Below the pieces are notes generated by a model that saw nothing but the letters and a program-made list of their open reading frames with translations, did not search any database and was not told where the DNA came from. A DNA stretch of 64,000 nt, from NCBI GenBank assembly GCA_000435175.1, contig FR880046.1:1-64000 (forward strand), in the 5' to 3' direction. The stretch's first letter is position 1, and the number at the start of each line of letters is the position of its first letter. Source of the stretch: Clostridium sp. CAG:245 (GTDB taxonomy: Bacteria > Bacillota > Clostridia > TANB77 > CAG-508). The position numbers and the translations under genes were made by a program. This document shows positions 1 to 8,410 of this stretch, piece after piece.

Positions 1-16
1 TATGGGAATTCCCATA
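1..16. repeat. 16-bp perfect palindrome at window edge
   Basis: TATGGGAATTCCCATA is its own reverse complement and lies just past the stop codon of the minus-strand methyltransferase. It could end that transcript, although no T-run is visible before the window edge. It also resembles the outer arms (TATGGGAAT / TTCCCAT) of the palindromic elements near 1.8 and 20.8 kb with the middle missing, but this likeness is short and uncertain. Confidence 0.4.
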
Positions 17-20
17 CCCT

Positions 21-665
21 TTACTTTTTTCTAACACAAACTCTATATAATCTTTTTTCTAATTTATATCTTGTCATTATTTCTTCATTTAGATATTCGA
101 TATCAAAATCTTTAAAGAAAAACTTAATGTCTTTTTCATCAAAAAATCTTTTTAATCTTTTATCCGATGTTTCATATAAATGATGTTCTATTTCATTACC
201 TTGACCAGCACCGTGATTTACATCATTTACTGAATTAACTTGAAAAATTAAGCGTCCTCCAACAGTAAGAATGCGTCTTATTTCATTTAATAATTCAAAT
301 GTATCTTTTTCTTTAAAATAATGCAAACATAAATCAGCAATTATTAGTTCAAACGAATTATTATCAAATGGCATTCCATCAAGCATATTAAAACACTTAG
401 TATCATACACTTCTGGAAAGTTTTTTTTAATATTATTAATTGCATTGCTAGATTGATCACAAGATATAACTTGTTTATTTTTGTTAATTAAATACAAAGT
501 ATCATTACCACTTCCGCACCCTAAATCCAAAATAGGAGTTGAGCAACTATCTATTATAGTTTCAAACTTATCCAACCAGTCGTCTAATTTTATTTCATTT
601 CGTTCATATTTACTATGTATATTATCCCAATATTCTAAGGAATTTTCCTTTTCATTAAATCCCAT
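21..665 (-). CDS. SAM-dependent class I methyltransferase
   Basis: A 214-residue protein with a Rossmann methyltransferase core. Motif I ILDLGCGSGND lies at residues 45-55, and the acidic motif CDQS follows in the next strand. The region around LIIADLCLHYF fits motif IV of methyltransferase family 11. The substrate cannot be told from sequence. A Shine-Dalgarno GGAG precedes the ATG. It is the last gene of a minus-strand operon, NUDIX gene then small membrane gene then this gene, with gaps of 1-18 bp. That arrangement suggests an accessory or defence-like cargo set, but this is inference. Confidence 0.8.
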   Translation of the reverse strand: MGFNEKENSLEYWDNIHSKYERNEIKLDDWLDKFETIIDSCSTPILDLGCGSGNDTLYLINKNKQVISCDQSSNAINNIKKNFPEVYDTKCFNMLDGMPFDNNSFELIIADLCLHYFKEKDTFELLNEIRRILTVGGRLIFQVNSVNDVNHGAGQGNEIEHHLYETSDKRLKRFFDEKDIKFFFKDFDIEYLNEEIMTRYKLEKRLYRVCVRKK

Positions 666-683
666 TTTGTATCTCCATAATAA

Positions 684-1100
684 TTATTTCTTATTAAATC
701 CTTCTTTAATTTTTTTACTCATTTCTTCTTTAAATTCAGGTGAGTTAAATATTCCTGCAAATAAATCCTTAGTTGCATCTCCCATCATTGAATACATTGC
801 AGAATTAGATAATTCTTTCTCTCTTTTTAATATTTCTTGTTCATTTTGAACTTTTATCTCTTCAATTTTTAATTGATGTTCTTTTTCTTTAGTTTCTATA
901 TCAAGTCTATGTTTTTCATTTAATGCTTCAATATCTATTTTATGTTGTTTCATTAATTTTTCTATTTCGTGTTTATTATTAGTTTCAAGTGTATTAATTT
1001 CATTCTTACATTTCTTAATAGCAATTATTAAACTTCCAACACCAGTAATAAGTGCAGGAACTATTGCTATAAGTAATTGTGTCCACAAATTTGCATTCAT
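684..1100 (-). CDS. Small membrane-anchored coiled-coil protein
   Basis: 138 residues and not recognised as a named family. Residues about 6-28 form one hydrophobic segment (LLIAIVPALITGVGSLIIAI). They are followed by a Lys/Glu-rich heptad-like coiled coil to about residue 100 and a short tail with DATKDLFAGIF. The start is supported by AAAGGAG a few bases upstream. It sits between the NUDIX gene (1-bp gap) and the methyltransferase, so the three are probably co-transcribed. No enzymatic motif is visible. Confidence 0.7.
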   Translation of the reverse strand: MNANLWTQLLIAIVPALITGVGSLIIAIKKCKNEINTLETNNKHEIEKLMKQHKIDIEALNEKHRLDIETKEKEHQLKIEEIKVQNEQEILKREKELSNSAMYSMMGDATKDLFAGIFNSPEFKEEMSKKIKEGFNKK

Positions 1101-1101
1101 T

Positions 1102-1569
1102 TTATGTCTCCTTTATTTCCATATTAGTAATATTATGATTATCATCGCAAGTAAATAAAATATTGATTTTCTCTGATTCAAAATAATTAATTAAATCATC
1201 ATCTAACAAATGAGTTATTGCAAATCTTTTTTCATTCTTAGTTAATTCATTTATAGGTAACCAATAAGCATAGTTATCATCTAAATCCAATGGGTTACCA
1301 TTCACTTTATTTGCGATATATGTTTTCATAACAAATTTTTTATTTTTACCTGGATATATAATTTCAACATTTCCAATACATTTTAAATCATTAATATCCA
1401 TTCCGGTTTCTTCTTTAAATTCTCTTATACAAGTCTGTATTTCAGTTTCACCATTTTCAATCTTTCCACCAGGTATATCAAAATAATCTTTGTTAATATT
1501 CTTATATTTAATACAGGCAACCTTGTTATCTTTAAAAGCAAATACTCTTACCGCATATCTTATATCCAT
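1102..1569 (-). CDS. NUDIX hydrolase
   Basis: 155 residues with a complete Nudix box at about 35-57: G-K-I-E-N-G-E then R-E-F-K-E-E-T-G, matching GX5EX7REUXEEXGU. These residues bind the divalent metal and hydrolyse a nucleoside diphosphate linked to another group. The substrate is not predictable. A strong AAGGAGG lies upstream of the ATG, and this is the first gene of the minus-strand operon with the coiled-coil protein and the methyltransferase. Confidence 0.85.
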   Translation of the reverse strand: MDIRYAVRVFAFKDNKVACIKYKNINKDYFDIPGGKIENGETEIQTCIREFKEETGMDINDLKCIGNVEIIYPGKNKKFVMKTYIANKVNGNPLDLDDNYAYWLPINELTKNEKRFAITHLLDDDLINYFESEKINILFTCDDNHNITNMEIKET

Positions 1570-1688
1570 TATACTTCCTCCTTATATAGAATCAAGTTTA
1601 ATTTTGAATATATTATACTATAAAATAACAAAATTCTCCATACTCCCATTGAAATTTAATAAGAATTCATATATAATATTTTTAGAAA

Positions 1689-1843
1689 GAGAGCGTTATG
1701 GTTCGTAAGCTGTTGCTTAACCGCTCCAGAATAAAAATTAGAGCTTTTATATAATGGGAATCGAAAAGGAGGAATAGAAAATTGTCCAGTGGACAATTTT
1801 CCCGACGCGGCTCGTCGATTCCCATCATCTGCTCCAGAATAAA
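1689..1843. repeat. Palindromic element, copy 1, with tRNA-like 3' end and flanking repeats
   Basis: Outer arms GGGAATCG (1756-1763) and CGATTCCC (1816-1823) are complementary. Between them are a purine run with AAGGAGGAATAG, a perfect 23-nt palindrome at 1778-1800 centred on GTCCAGTGGAC, and a GC-rich stretch CCGACGCGGCTCG. The right end reads as the 3' end of a tRNA: T-stem half, acceptor half CATCTGC, T73 and CCA. The 13-bp repeat GCTCCAGAATAAA flanks it at 1723-1735 and 1831-1843. A short hairpin at 1691-1726 just upstream also ends in U-CCA and may be a relic of a deleted tRNA. The second copy is at 20809-20889. Confidence 0.75.
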
Positions 1844-1983
1844 GTATTTTTTTACTAGGCTATTTATAACAAAATTTTAAAAGACTTTTAAAGAGTAAAA
1901 AAATATGATATACTTGATGTGTAAAATAAATGGTTTATAGGTAAAACTGACAAAAACCTAAATAAAAAATACAAGGAAAAACA

Positions 1984-3354
1984 ATGAATCAAATTCCAGT
2001 AAAAAAGAATGAAAAATATATAGTAGATATAATTGATAATGGCTTTGGAGGAGAAGGAATTGCTAAAGTTAATGGTTTCACAATTTTTATTCCAAATGCT
2101 TTAAAAGGCGAAAAATGTGAAGTACTAATTGTAAAAGTTTTATCATCACAAGCATATGGTAAGGTAGTTAAAATTTTAGAAGAATCAGAAGATAGAATGA
2201 AGCCAGATTGTGAAACTTATCAAAGATGTGGTGGATGTGATTTAAGACACATGAAGTATGAAACAACTTTAAATTTAAAAAGAAATACTGTACAAAGTTT
2301 AATAAATAAAAGCCTAAAAAATAAAATTGAAGCTGAAAAAACAATAGGAATGAAAAATCCGTATAACTATAGAAATAAGGCACAATTTCCAGTTGGAATA
2401 GATAAGGAAGGTAATCCAACAGTTGGTGTATTTGCACAAAGAAGTCACACAATAATACCAATAAAAAATTGTAAAATTCAGACTGAAATATCACAAGAGA
2501 TTGCTAGAAGTATAATAGAATTTATCAAAGAAAATAAAATATCAATATATGATGAAGAAAAGCAAAACGGGGCAATAAGACATATAGTTATAAAAGTAGG
2601 AAAATACACGAAGCAAATAATGTGTATATTAGTTGTAAACGAGGAAATTGGCAAAATAAATGAAAACAAGTTAGTGGAAATGTTATGCACTAAATATAAA
2701 GATGTAAAAACAATAGTAAAAAACATAAACAATAAAAATACAAATGTTATATTAGGAAAACAAAATGTAAACTTATATGGTGATGGCTACATAGAGGACA
2801 AGCTAGGGGAGTATACATTCAAAATATCTCCAATGTCATTCTATCAAGTAAATCCTATACAAGCAGAGGTACTTTATAACACTGCGATAGAAGCAGCAAA
2901 TTTGAGCAAAGAAGACACATTATTCGACCTATATTGTGGAATTGGAACGATAGGAATATTTGCATCAAAATTTGTAAAACAGGTTTATGGCATTGAAATA
3001 GTTGAACAAGCCATAGAAGATGCAAAAGAAAATGCAAAAATAAATAAAGTGGATAATGCAGAATTTATATGTGGAGATGTTGAATTTGCATTTGATGAGC
3101 TAATAAACAAGAAAAAAATAATTCCAACTGCAATAATAGTAGACCCACCAAGAAAAGGCTTGGACGAAAAAACAATACAAAACATATTAAAAATAAAACC
3201 AGAAAAATTAGTATACATAAGCTGTAACCCAGCAACAATGGTAAGAGACATAGCAAAAACGGAAGGTGTTTATGTGGCAGAAAAAATACAACCTGTAGAT
3301 ATGTTCCCATATACGAGCAGTGTGGAGTGTGTAGCAGTGTTAAAACTAAAATAG
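1984..3354 (+). CDS. rlmCD: 23S rRNA (uracil-C5) methyltransferase, RlmCD/RumA family
   Basis: 456 residues. An N-terminal TRAM domain (about 1-65) is followed by cysteines C76, C82, C85 and C163 of the 4Fe-4S site. The C-terminal SAM methyltransferase has FDLYCGIGTIG and VDPPRKGLD, and the catalytic cysteine lies in YISCNPATM near residue 413. The family transfers a methyl group to uridines of 23S rRNA (or of tRNA for TrmA-type members). Length and motifs are normal. Which uridine is modified cannot be told from sequence. It is a single gene, followed 74 bp later by the CAP-domain gene. Confidence 0.9.
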   Translation: MNQIPVKKNEKYIVDIIDNGFGGEGIAKVNGFTIFIPNALKGEKCEVLIVKVLSSQAYGKVVKILEESEDRMKPDCETYQRCGGCDLRHMKYETTLNLKRNTVQSLINKSLKNKIEAEKTIGMKNPYNYRNKAQFPVGIDKEGNPTVGVFAQRSHTIIPIKNCKIQTEISQEIARSIIEFIKENKISIYDEEKQNGAIRHIVIKVGKYTKQIMCILVVNEEIGKINENKLVEMLCTKYKDVKTIVKNINNKNTNVILGKQNVNLYGDGYIEDKLGEYTFKISPMSFYQVNPIQAEVLYNTAIEAANLSKEDTLFDLYCGIGTIGIFASKFVKQVYGIEIVEQAIEDAKENAKINKVDNAEFICGDVEFAFDELINKKKIIPTAIIVDPPRKGLDEKTIQNILKIKPEKLVYISCNPATMVRDIAKTEGVYVAEKIQPVDMFPYTSSVECVAVLKLK

Positions 3355-3388
3355 ATATATAAATTTTTGAATAGAAATTTGCATAATG

Positions 3389-3417
3389 GACATTCGTAAG
3401 CTAATACCTTATACGAG
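3389..3417 (+). promoter_or_regulatory. 5'-UTR hairpin motif, copy A
   Basis: GACATTCGTA and TTATACGAG can pair through CGTA/TACG arms directly before the AGGAGG ribosome site of the CAP-domain gene. A near-identical motif (GACATTCGTA...TTATACGAG) lies at 54620-54641 upstream of the acyl-CoA synthetase. Function unknown. Confidence 0.35.
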
Positions 3418-3428
3418 GAGGATAGTTT

Positions 3429-4209
3429 ATGAATGTTATTTTTTTGAAAAGAAAGAATATTTTAAAAGCAGTTATGTTTGTAACATTTTTATTTGTTGTT
3501 GGAACATTAACCAAATCTTTTGGAATGCAACACTATTATAAAGTGGATTTTTCTACGGGGATTGTTACAGCAACAAAGCTAAATGTAAGAAGTGGTCCAC
3601 GGAACAAGTTATAATGTAATTACGACTGTTAATAAAAATGAGTACATTAGAGTTTTTGCAGGTGTTGGAGAATGGTATATAGTCCAGACAGATAGCGATT
3701 ATGTTGGAGCTGTTAGTAGAAAGTATGTAAGGGCAATTTATCCTAGTTCTTCTGGTAGTTCAAATAGTGGAACAGGAGGAAGTGGCTCATCTGGAAATAC
3801 TTCAAGTAGCACAGAAACGTCGAATATGAATTCAGATGAAAAAGAGGTATTTGATTTAATAAATAAACAAAGAACCAATAATGGACTTGCAGCGCTAAAA
3901 AATGATAGTGAGGTTCAAAGAGTTGCTAGAATAAAAGCGCAAGATATGGTTGATAATAATTATTTTTCACATACTTCTCCAACATATGGTTCGCCATTCG
4001 ACATGTTAAAAAGTTTTAAAATTTCGTATAAAACAGCAGGAGAAAATATTGCGGGAAATTCTAGTAATAGTAGTGCTGTTACGGCGTGGATGAATTCTTC
4101 TGGGCACAAAGCTAATATTTTAAATAGTAATTTTAATTATACTGGAATCGGAGTTGTAAGCAGTCCGAAATACGGGAAAATGTATGTACAGTTATTTATT
4201 GGTAAATAA
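3429..4209 (+). CDS. Secreted SH3b-CAP domain protein, read through a +1 shift at CGGA
   Basis: The reading frame opened by ATG 3429 (AGGAGG site) stops at 3612-3614, while the following frame carries the rest of the protein. Dropping or reading over one base at CGGA (3600-3603) gives a single 259-residue protein. It has a signal or membrane segment (about 9-30), a bacterial SH3 domain beginning TKLNVRSGP-G-TSYNVI, a Ser/Gly linker, and a CAP (SCP/PR1, YkwD-type) domain with FSH, GEN and SSGHKANIL motifs. Glycine is the usual residue at the recoded position of SH3b domains. Such proteins are extracytoplasmic in spore formers. The alternatives are a pseudogene or a sequence error. The identical context in two other genes argues against both. 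Confidence 0.75.
3600..3603 (+). other. CGGA recoding site 1
   Basis: In-frame CGG is followed by A, in the context CCA CGGA ACA. The hexamer ACGGAA is identical at the two other sites (19777 and 49612). Reading four bases as one residue (residue 58, family glycine) restores the CAP-protein frame. Without it translation ends after three more sense codons. Confidence 0.7.
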
Positions 4210-4321
4210 TAACATATTTTTAACTTAGATAAAAGTTGTATTTAATGAAACTTAAACCTTTTAAAAAATTGATTTTTGATGTATAATATACACATAAAAA
4301 AGAGAAAGGCTAGCACTAAAT

Positions 4322-7300
4322 ATGGAAAAAGATGGTACACTAAAAATACTAAATTATTATTTAGAATACGAAATATATAATTTAGCAAATTCAACACAGA
4401 TAAAAACAGACATGAATAATTGCTATATTATAAAAGAAAAGATAGATGCTGGAAAAGTTTTAAAAGAACTAAACAGATTGAAACAGAACAAAATAAGAAG
4501 TGTTACAGAAAAATTTGTAGGTAAAAAGGTTCAAAATAAAGAAGCTTTAATTAATGATATAATTAAAAATCTAGACTCTCTAAATAGTGAACAGACAAAT
4601 AAAATACAAGTTACTTTAAAAATTAAGCTTTTAATGGAAGAGAAAATAAAAAAACTAGATTCTAAGGTTGCAGAAAATTTTGCAAATCAATTATGTGATA
4701 TTAAGGCAAATAACGAATTCTGGCTGTATTCACATAATATTAGTTTTATTAATAAAAACAGTAAAGTAGCTCAAAAAAAGCCAATCTTTATTTTTAAATG
4801 TGAATTACAGGATGAAAAGATTATGGTGTTAGATGCTAATATAAGTTCACAAGCTATAAACACTATACTCATGATATTATTAGAAAAAGAAATAGCAGAT
4901 ATTTCAATAGAATATGAGGAACCAATATCTAAATATAGTAAGGAAATAAAAAAATCGATAGATGGTGGAGATATTGAACATATAGTAGATTTATTTTATG
5001 CTAAATTAGCTGAATATGTAGATGCTTCATTAACTAGAGAAAATGTAAAAATGATTTCACACTATAATAATTTTTATAGCTTTAATGCAGAACATGTAAT
5101 GTCCTTAGATGAATTGACCGATGACGCGATAAAAAATATAAAAGAGGATATTGAATTACTAAGAAAGTTAGTCGGTTGTGACAACTATATACCAAATCTT
5201 TTGAATAAATATATAAATGGAACTAATGAAAAGAAAAATATAAATGACGGTAGATATAAAATAGCACATATGGGAAGCTATAAGAGTGTGTATGCAGTTG
5301 GGCAACTACAATATAAGATTACAAATAGCATAAGTGACAATGACCTAATTGCTGTAGAAGGCCCTCCTGGAACAGGAAAGACGTCATTATTAAAAGAAAT
5401 AATTGCAAATAAGATAGTTGAAAGAGCTAATTTTATATTAGAAAACTGGAACCAAAATTTTATTGCTGATAATTATTATGGAAATACGTATTATAGAAGC
5501 GATTGGTTTAACAAAAATTCAAATATAATAAAATCTATAGTGGTTTCTAGTAAAAATGGCGAAGCCATAGAAAATGTTGGAAACGAAATTGATAAAGAAA
5601 CAAAATACATGTTGCCAATTTCAAGAAAATATAACAGAACACAAATAGTGAATGGAACTAAAATTAAGGAACCAGCACAGTATAAAGGTTTGGTATGCCT
5701 TCCACTTGGAAAACAAAATAATATACAAGATTTTAGAGATTTTTTGTATAAAAGATTTTTACCAATATTGGAAAAATTGCAAAATAAAGAAAAAACTGAA
5801 TTATTTATAGAAGATGTTAAGAACAAATATCAAGCAAAACTAGAAGAAGTAAAAGAATATAAAAATTTTTTGCTAGAACTGAACAAAATAAAAGAGCCTT
5901 CAAAATATTTTTATGGGCTAAATGCAGGAAAAGATTTAGTGCAGATAGAAAATAGGTTAAAAGAAGATAGAGAATGTTGCGAAAATAAGATACAGAAGAT
6001 AAAATTAGAAATTGACGATTTGAACAAAAAACTAAGTAAAATTCAAAAAGAAATTGATACTAATAATTCTATAATAGAGAAAACAGATGAAAAAATACAA
6101 AATGCTCAAGAGAAAATTATTGAATATGAAATGTCTATTAAAGATTTAGAAAAACAAAAGATTGAGTTTGAAAAAATAAACCGTAATTTATTTACAAAAG
6201 CAATTAATTATAAAAAATATAAATCATATAAGAATATTGAATTTGAAAAAGAAATAGCAAGAATATTAATCGAAAAAACTACAGAAAATAAGGAATTAGA
6301 CCAATATATAGCAAACAAAGGAAATATTGAAAATGTAATAGATAAGCTAAAAAATCAGTGTGAAGAGATAGAAACAAAACTGAAAGAATTACAAACAGAA
6401 CTCGAAGAAAATTCATCTAATTTGAATGAAATTAATCTTATAAATAAATTTAATTCAAAGAATGAAAAGAAATATTGGAATTACCAAAATATAATGGGTA
6501 TGTATTGCGGGGGTTATTTTAATAAACTAAACGAAGAATTGTTTCTTTTGGCATTAAAATTAAATGAGGCATATATAATAAAGAATGGAAAAGAAATTTC
6601 TGAAAACTTAAAATTATTTATGCCAGAAGGACAATCTTCATACATATGTCAGAAATTTTATGATTCATCAGACATATATAATGCTGATAAACAAGAGATA
6701 ATAAGAAATTTATGGAATACATTGTTCTTATGCTTTCCAGTTGTAACTACTACGTTAGATTCGTTATGTAAAAGATGTTTTCATTTAATTCCAGAATATA
6801 TAGACTTAGAATTAATAGATGAAGCAGGACAAATATTGCCACATAATGTTGTAACGGCCTTGTACCGTGCTAAAAAGGCAGTAATAGTAGGAGATATTAA
6901 ACAAATAGAGCCAATATACAACAATGTAAATAAAAATTTTAATGAATATCAGAATGCAATAGGAGAAAAATTTGAGAACATAAAAATTGAAGAAAACAGT
7001 ATTCAAGCCTTGGCAAGTAAAAACACAGATATTTTAAGTGATGGAGAAAATATTATACTTAATGAACATTATAGATGTGAAAGAAATATAATAAATTTTT
7101 CAAACCAAAATGTATATGAAAATAAGCTAAATATGAATGTTGAAGATAAATTTGATAAACCATTTTTTAATAATATGATTGCTTTAGATGTTAGAGGTAA
7201 AAGAACTAGAAAAGACAATCAAAATGGAAGCAAAAATGAAAATAAGGTTGAAGCGGAGGCATGTATTCAGGCAATAAAGTATATAAAGGAACAAGATAAA

Positions 7301-8269
7301 AGTAATCCATCAATTGCAATTGTTACTCCATTCAGAGAGCAAAAACGCTTACTTGAGAGTAGACTAGAAAGAGAAGGATTAACAGATATAAAGATTGGAA
7401 CAGTTCACGCTTTTCAGGGAAAAGAAAAAGATTATGTTCTTTTTACTCCAACTTTGGATGCTATAGAACCAAAATGGGCCATAAAATTCATAGGAGACAA
7501 ATACAACATGTTAAATGTAGCCGTAACAAGGGCTAAAAAACAATTTATATATGTTGGAAATGTAGATGTAGCTGAACGATCTGAAAACTATATTGCAAAA
7601 TTGATAAAATACATTAAAGCTAATGGGCTAGTTTATAGTCTGTATGATATTGAAAATTCAGTGCTAAACAAAAATTTTAGTGAAAGAATATTGCAAGTTT
7701 TACAGCCAGAATTAGAAATTGCAAATGATAATATTGGGCTATATATACAAAATAATTTTAAATGTGGAACAATTATTGATGCAAAGCAACACTACGATTT
7801 ATTGATGTATATACTAAAAAACACCAAAAAAGAATTATTAATAATGTCACCATGGCTTAGAAAAAATGTAATAAATGAAGAGTTTATGAATGAAATAAAA
7901 AGATTAAAAGCAAATGGCTGTCATGTTAAAATTATATTTGGGTATAAAAATGGTAACAAAAATATTAATGGACCAGATGAAATTGCAAATGAACTAATGA
8001 AAAGAGATTCATTGGGGTATGCAAAGCCAGAGGAAGTTAAAGAAATAGTTAGTGAATTATATAATTTGTTAGGAAAAGAAAATTTTGTATATTATCCACC
8101 ATTACATGCTAAAATAATAATTGTTGATGATGAATATATGTTTATGGGCTCGCATAATTGGTTATCTAATGCTGGCAAAACAGAAGAAAAGAAGAGAGCG
8201 ATAGAAGGAACAATAATAACAACTAGCAGTGATTCAATTAGTTATACAAAAGAAGAATTATTTAGTTAA
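4322..8269 (+). CDS. UPF1-like SF1 helicase fused to PLD nuclease (Mokosh type II-like, MkoC)
   Basis: 1315 residues. The Walker A GPPGTGKT is at 347-354, a long Lys/Glu-rich coiled coil spans about 500-710, DEAGQ (motif II) is at 833-837, HYRCE and HAFQGKEKD lie beyond it, and NVAVTRAKK (motif VI) is near 1060. This is the COG1112/UPF1-DNA2 helicase arrangement. The C-terminus has one phospholipase-D HKD motif, H1262-A-K1264 with D1269, followed by GSHNW. Known biology: Mokosh type II anti-phage systems are single proteins joining a COG1112-type RNA helicase and a PLD nuclease. This domain order matches, so a defence role is inferred. It stands alone, with a TATAAT at 4282-4287 upstream and no partner gene. 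Codon use is like the native genes. Confidence 0.8.
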   Translation: MEKDGTLKILNYYLEYEIYNLANSTQIKTDMNNCYIIKEKIDAGKVLKELNRLKQNKIRSVTEKFVGKKVQNKEALINDIIKNLDSLNSEQTNKIQVTLKIKLLMEEKIKKLDSKVAENFANQLCDIKANNEFWLYSHNISFINKNSKVAQKKPIFIFKCELQDEKIMVLDANISSQAINTILMILLEKEIADISIEYEEPISKYSKEIKKSIDGGDIEHIVDLFYAKLAEYVDASLTRENVKMISHYNNFYSFNAEHVMSLDELTDDAIKNIKEDIELLRKLVGCDNYIPNLLNKYINGTNEKKNINDGRYKIAHMGSYKSVYAVGQLQYKITNSISDNDLIAVEGPPGTGKTSLLKEIIANKIVERANFILENWNQNFIADNYYGNTYYRSDWFNKNSNIIKSIVVSSKNGEAIENVGNEIDKETKYMLPISRKYNRTQIVNGTKIKEPAQYKGLVCLPLGKQNNIQDFRDFLYKRFLPILEKLQNKEKTELFIEDVKNKYQAKLEEVKEYKNFLLELNKIKEPSKYFYGLNAGKDLVQIENRLKEDRECCENKIQKIKLEIDDLNKKLSKIQKEIDTNNSIIEKTDEKIQNAQEKIIEYEMSIKDLEKQKIEFEKINRNLFTKAINYKKYKSYKNIEFEKEIARILIEKTTENKELDQYIANKGNIENVIDKLKNQCEEIETKLKELQTELEENSSNLNEINLINKFNSKNEKKYWNYQNIMGMYCGGYFNKLNEELFLLALKLNEAYIIKNGKEISENLKLFMPEGQSSYICQKFYDSSDIYNADKQEIIRNLWNTLFLCFPVVTTTLDSLCKRCFHLIPEYIDLELIDEAGQILPHNVVTALYRAKKAVIVGDIKQIEPIYNNVNKNFNEYQNAIGEKFENIKIEENSIQALASKNTDILSDGENIILNEHYRCERNIINFSNQNVYENKLNMNVEDKFDKPFFNNMIALDVRGKRTRKDNQNGSKNENKVEAEACIQAIKYIKEQDKSNPSIAIVTPFREQKRLLESRLEREGLTDIKIGTVHAFQGKEKDYVLFTPTLDAIEPKWAIKFIGDKYNMLNVAVTRAKKQFIYVGNVDVAERSENYIAKLIKYIKANGLVYSLYDIENSVLNKNFSERILQVLQPELEIANDNIGLYIQNNFKCGTIIDAKQHYDLLMYILKNTKKELLIMSPWLRKNVINEEFMNEIKRLKANGCHVKIIFGYKNGNKNINGPDEIANELMKRDSLGYAKPEEVKEIVSELYNLLGKENFVYYPPLHAKIIIVDDEYMFMGSHNWLSNAGKTEEKKRAIEGTIITTSSDSISYTKEELFS

Positions 8270-8315
8270 AAACACTGGCGTAAATGTGACCATCAAAATA
8301 TATGTCAGGTCTAAA

Positions 8316-8344
8316 TTGACATATTATGTCTATTATAGTATAAT
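8316..8344 (+). promoter_or_regulatory. Consensus sigma-A promoter of the L,D-transpeptidase gene
   Basis: TTGACA (8316-8321), a 17-bp spacer and TATAAT (8339-8344) form a perfect consensus. Between it and the start codon an inverted repeat AGTCACA (8354-8360 region) / TGTGACT could be an operator; this second part is inference. Confidence 0.8.
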
Positions 8345-8410
8345 TGGCAACAGTCACAATAATTTTTGCATGAATGTGACTACATTCAAGACAAAGAAAG
8401 GAAGGTTTTT

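Noticed and set aside
3592..4209. GTG 3592 as start of a separate 205-residue protein
   Set aside because: No ribosome site, and the GTG lies inside the SH3 domain of the upstream frame; it is the second half of one protein.
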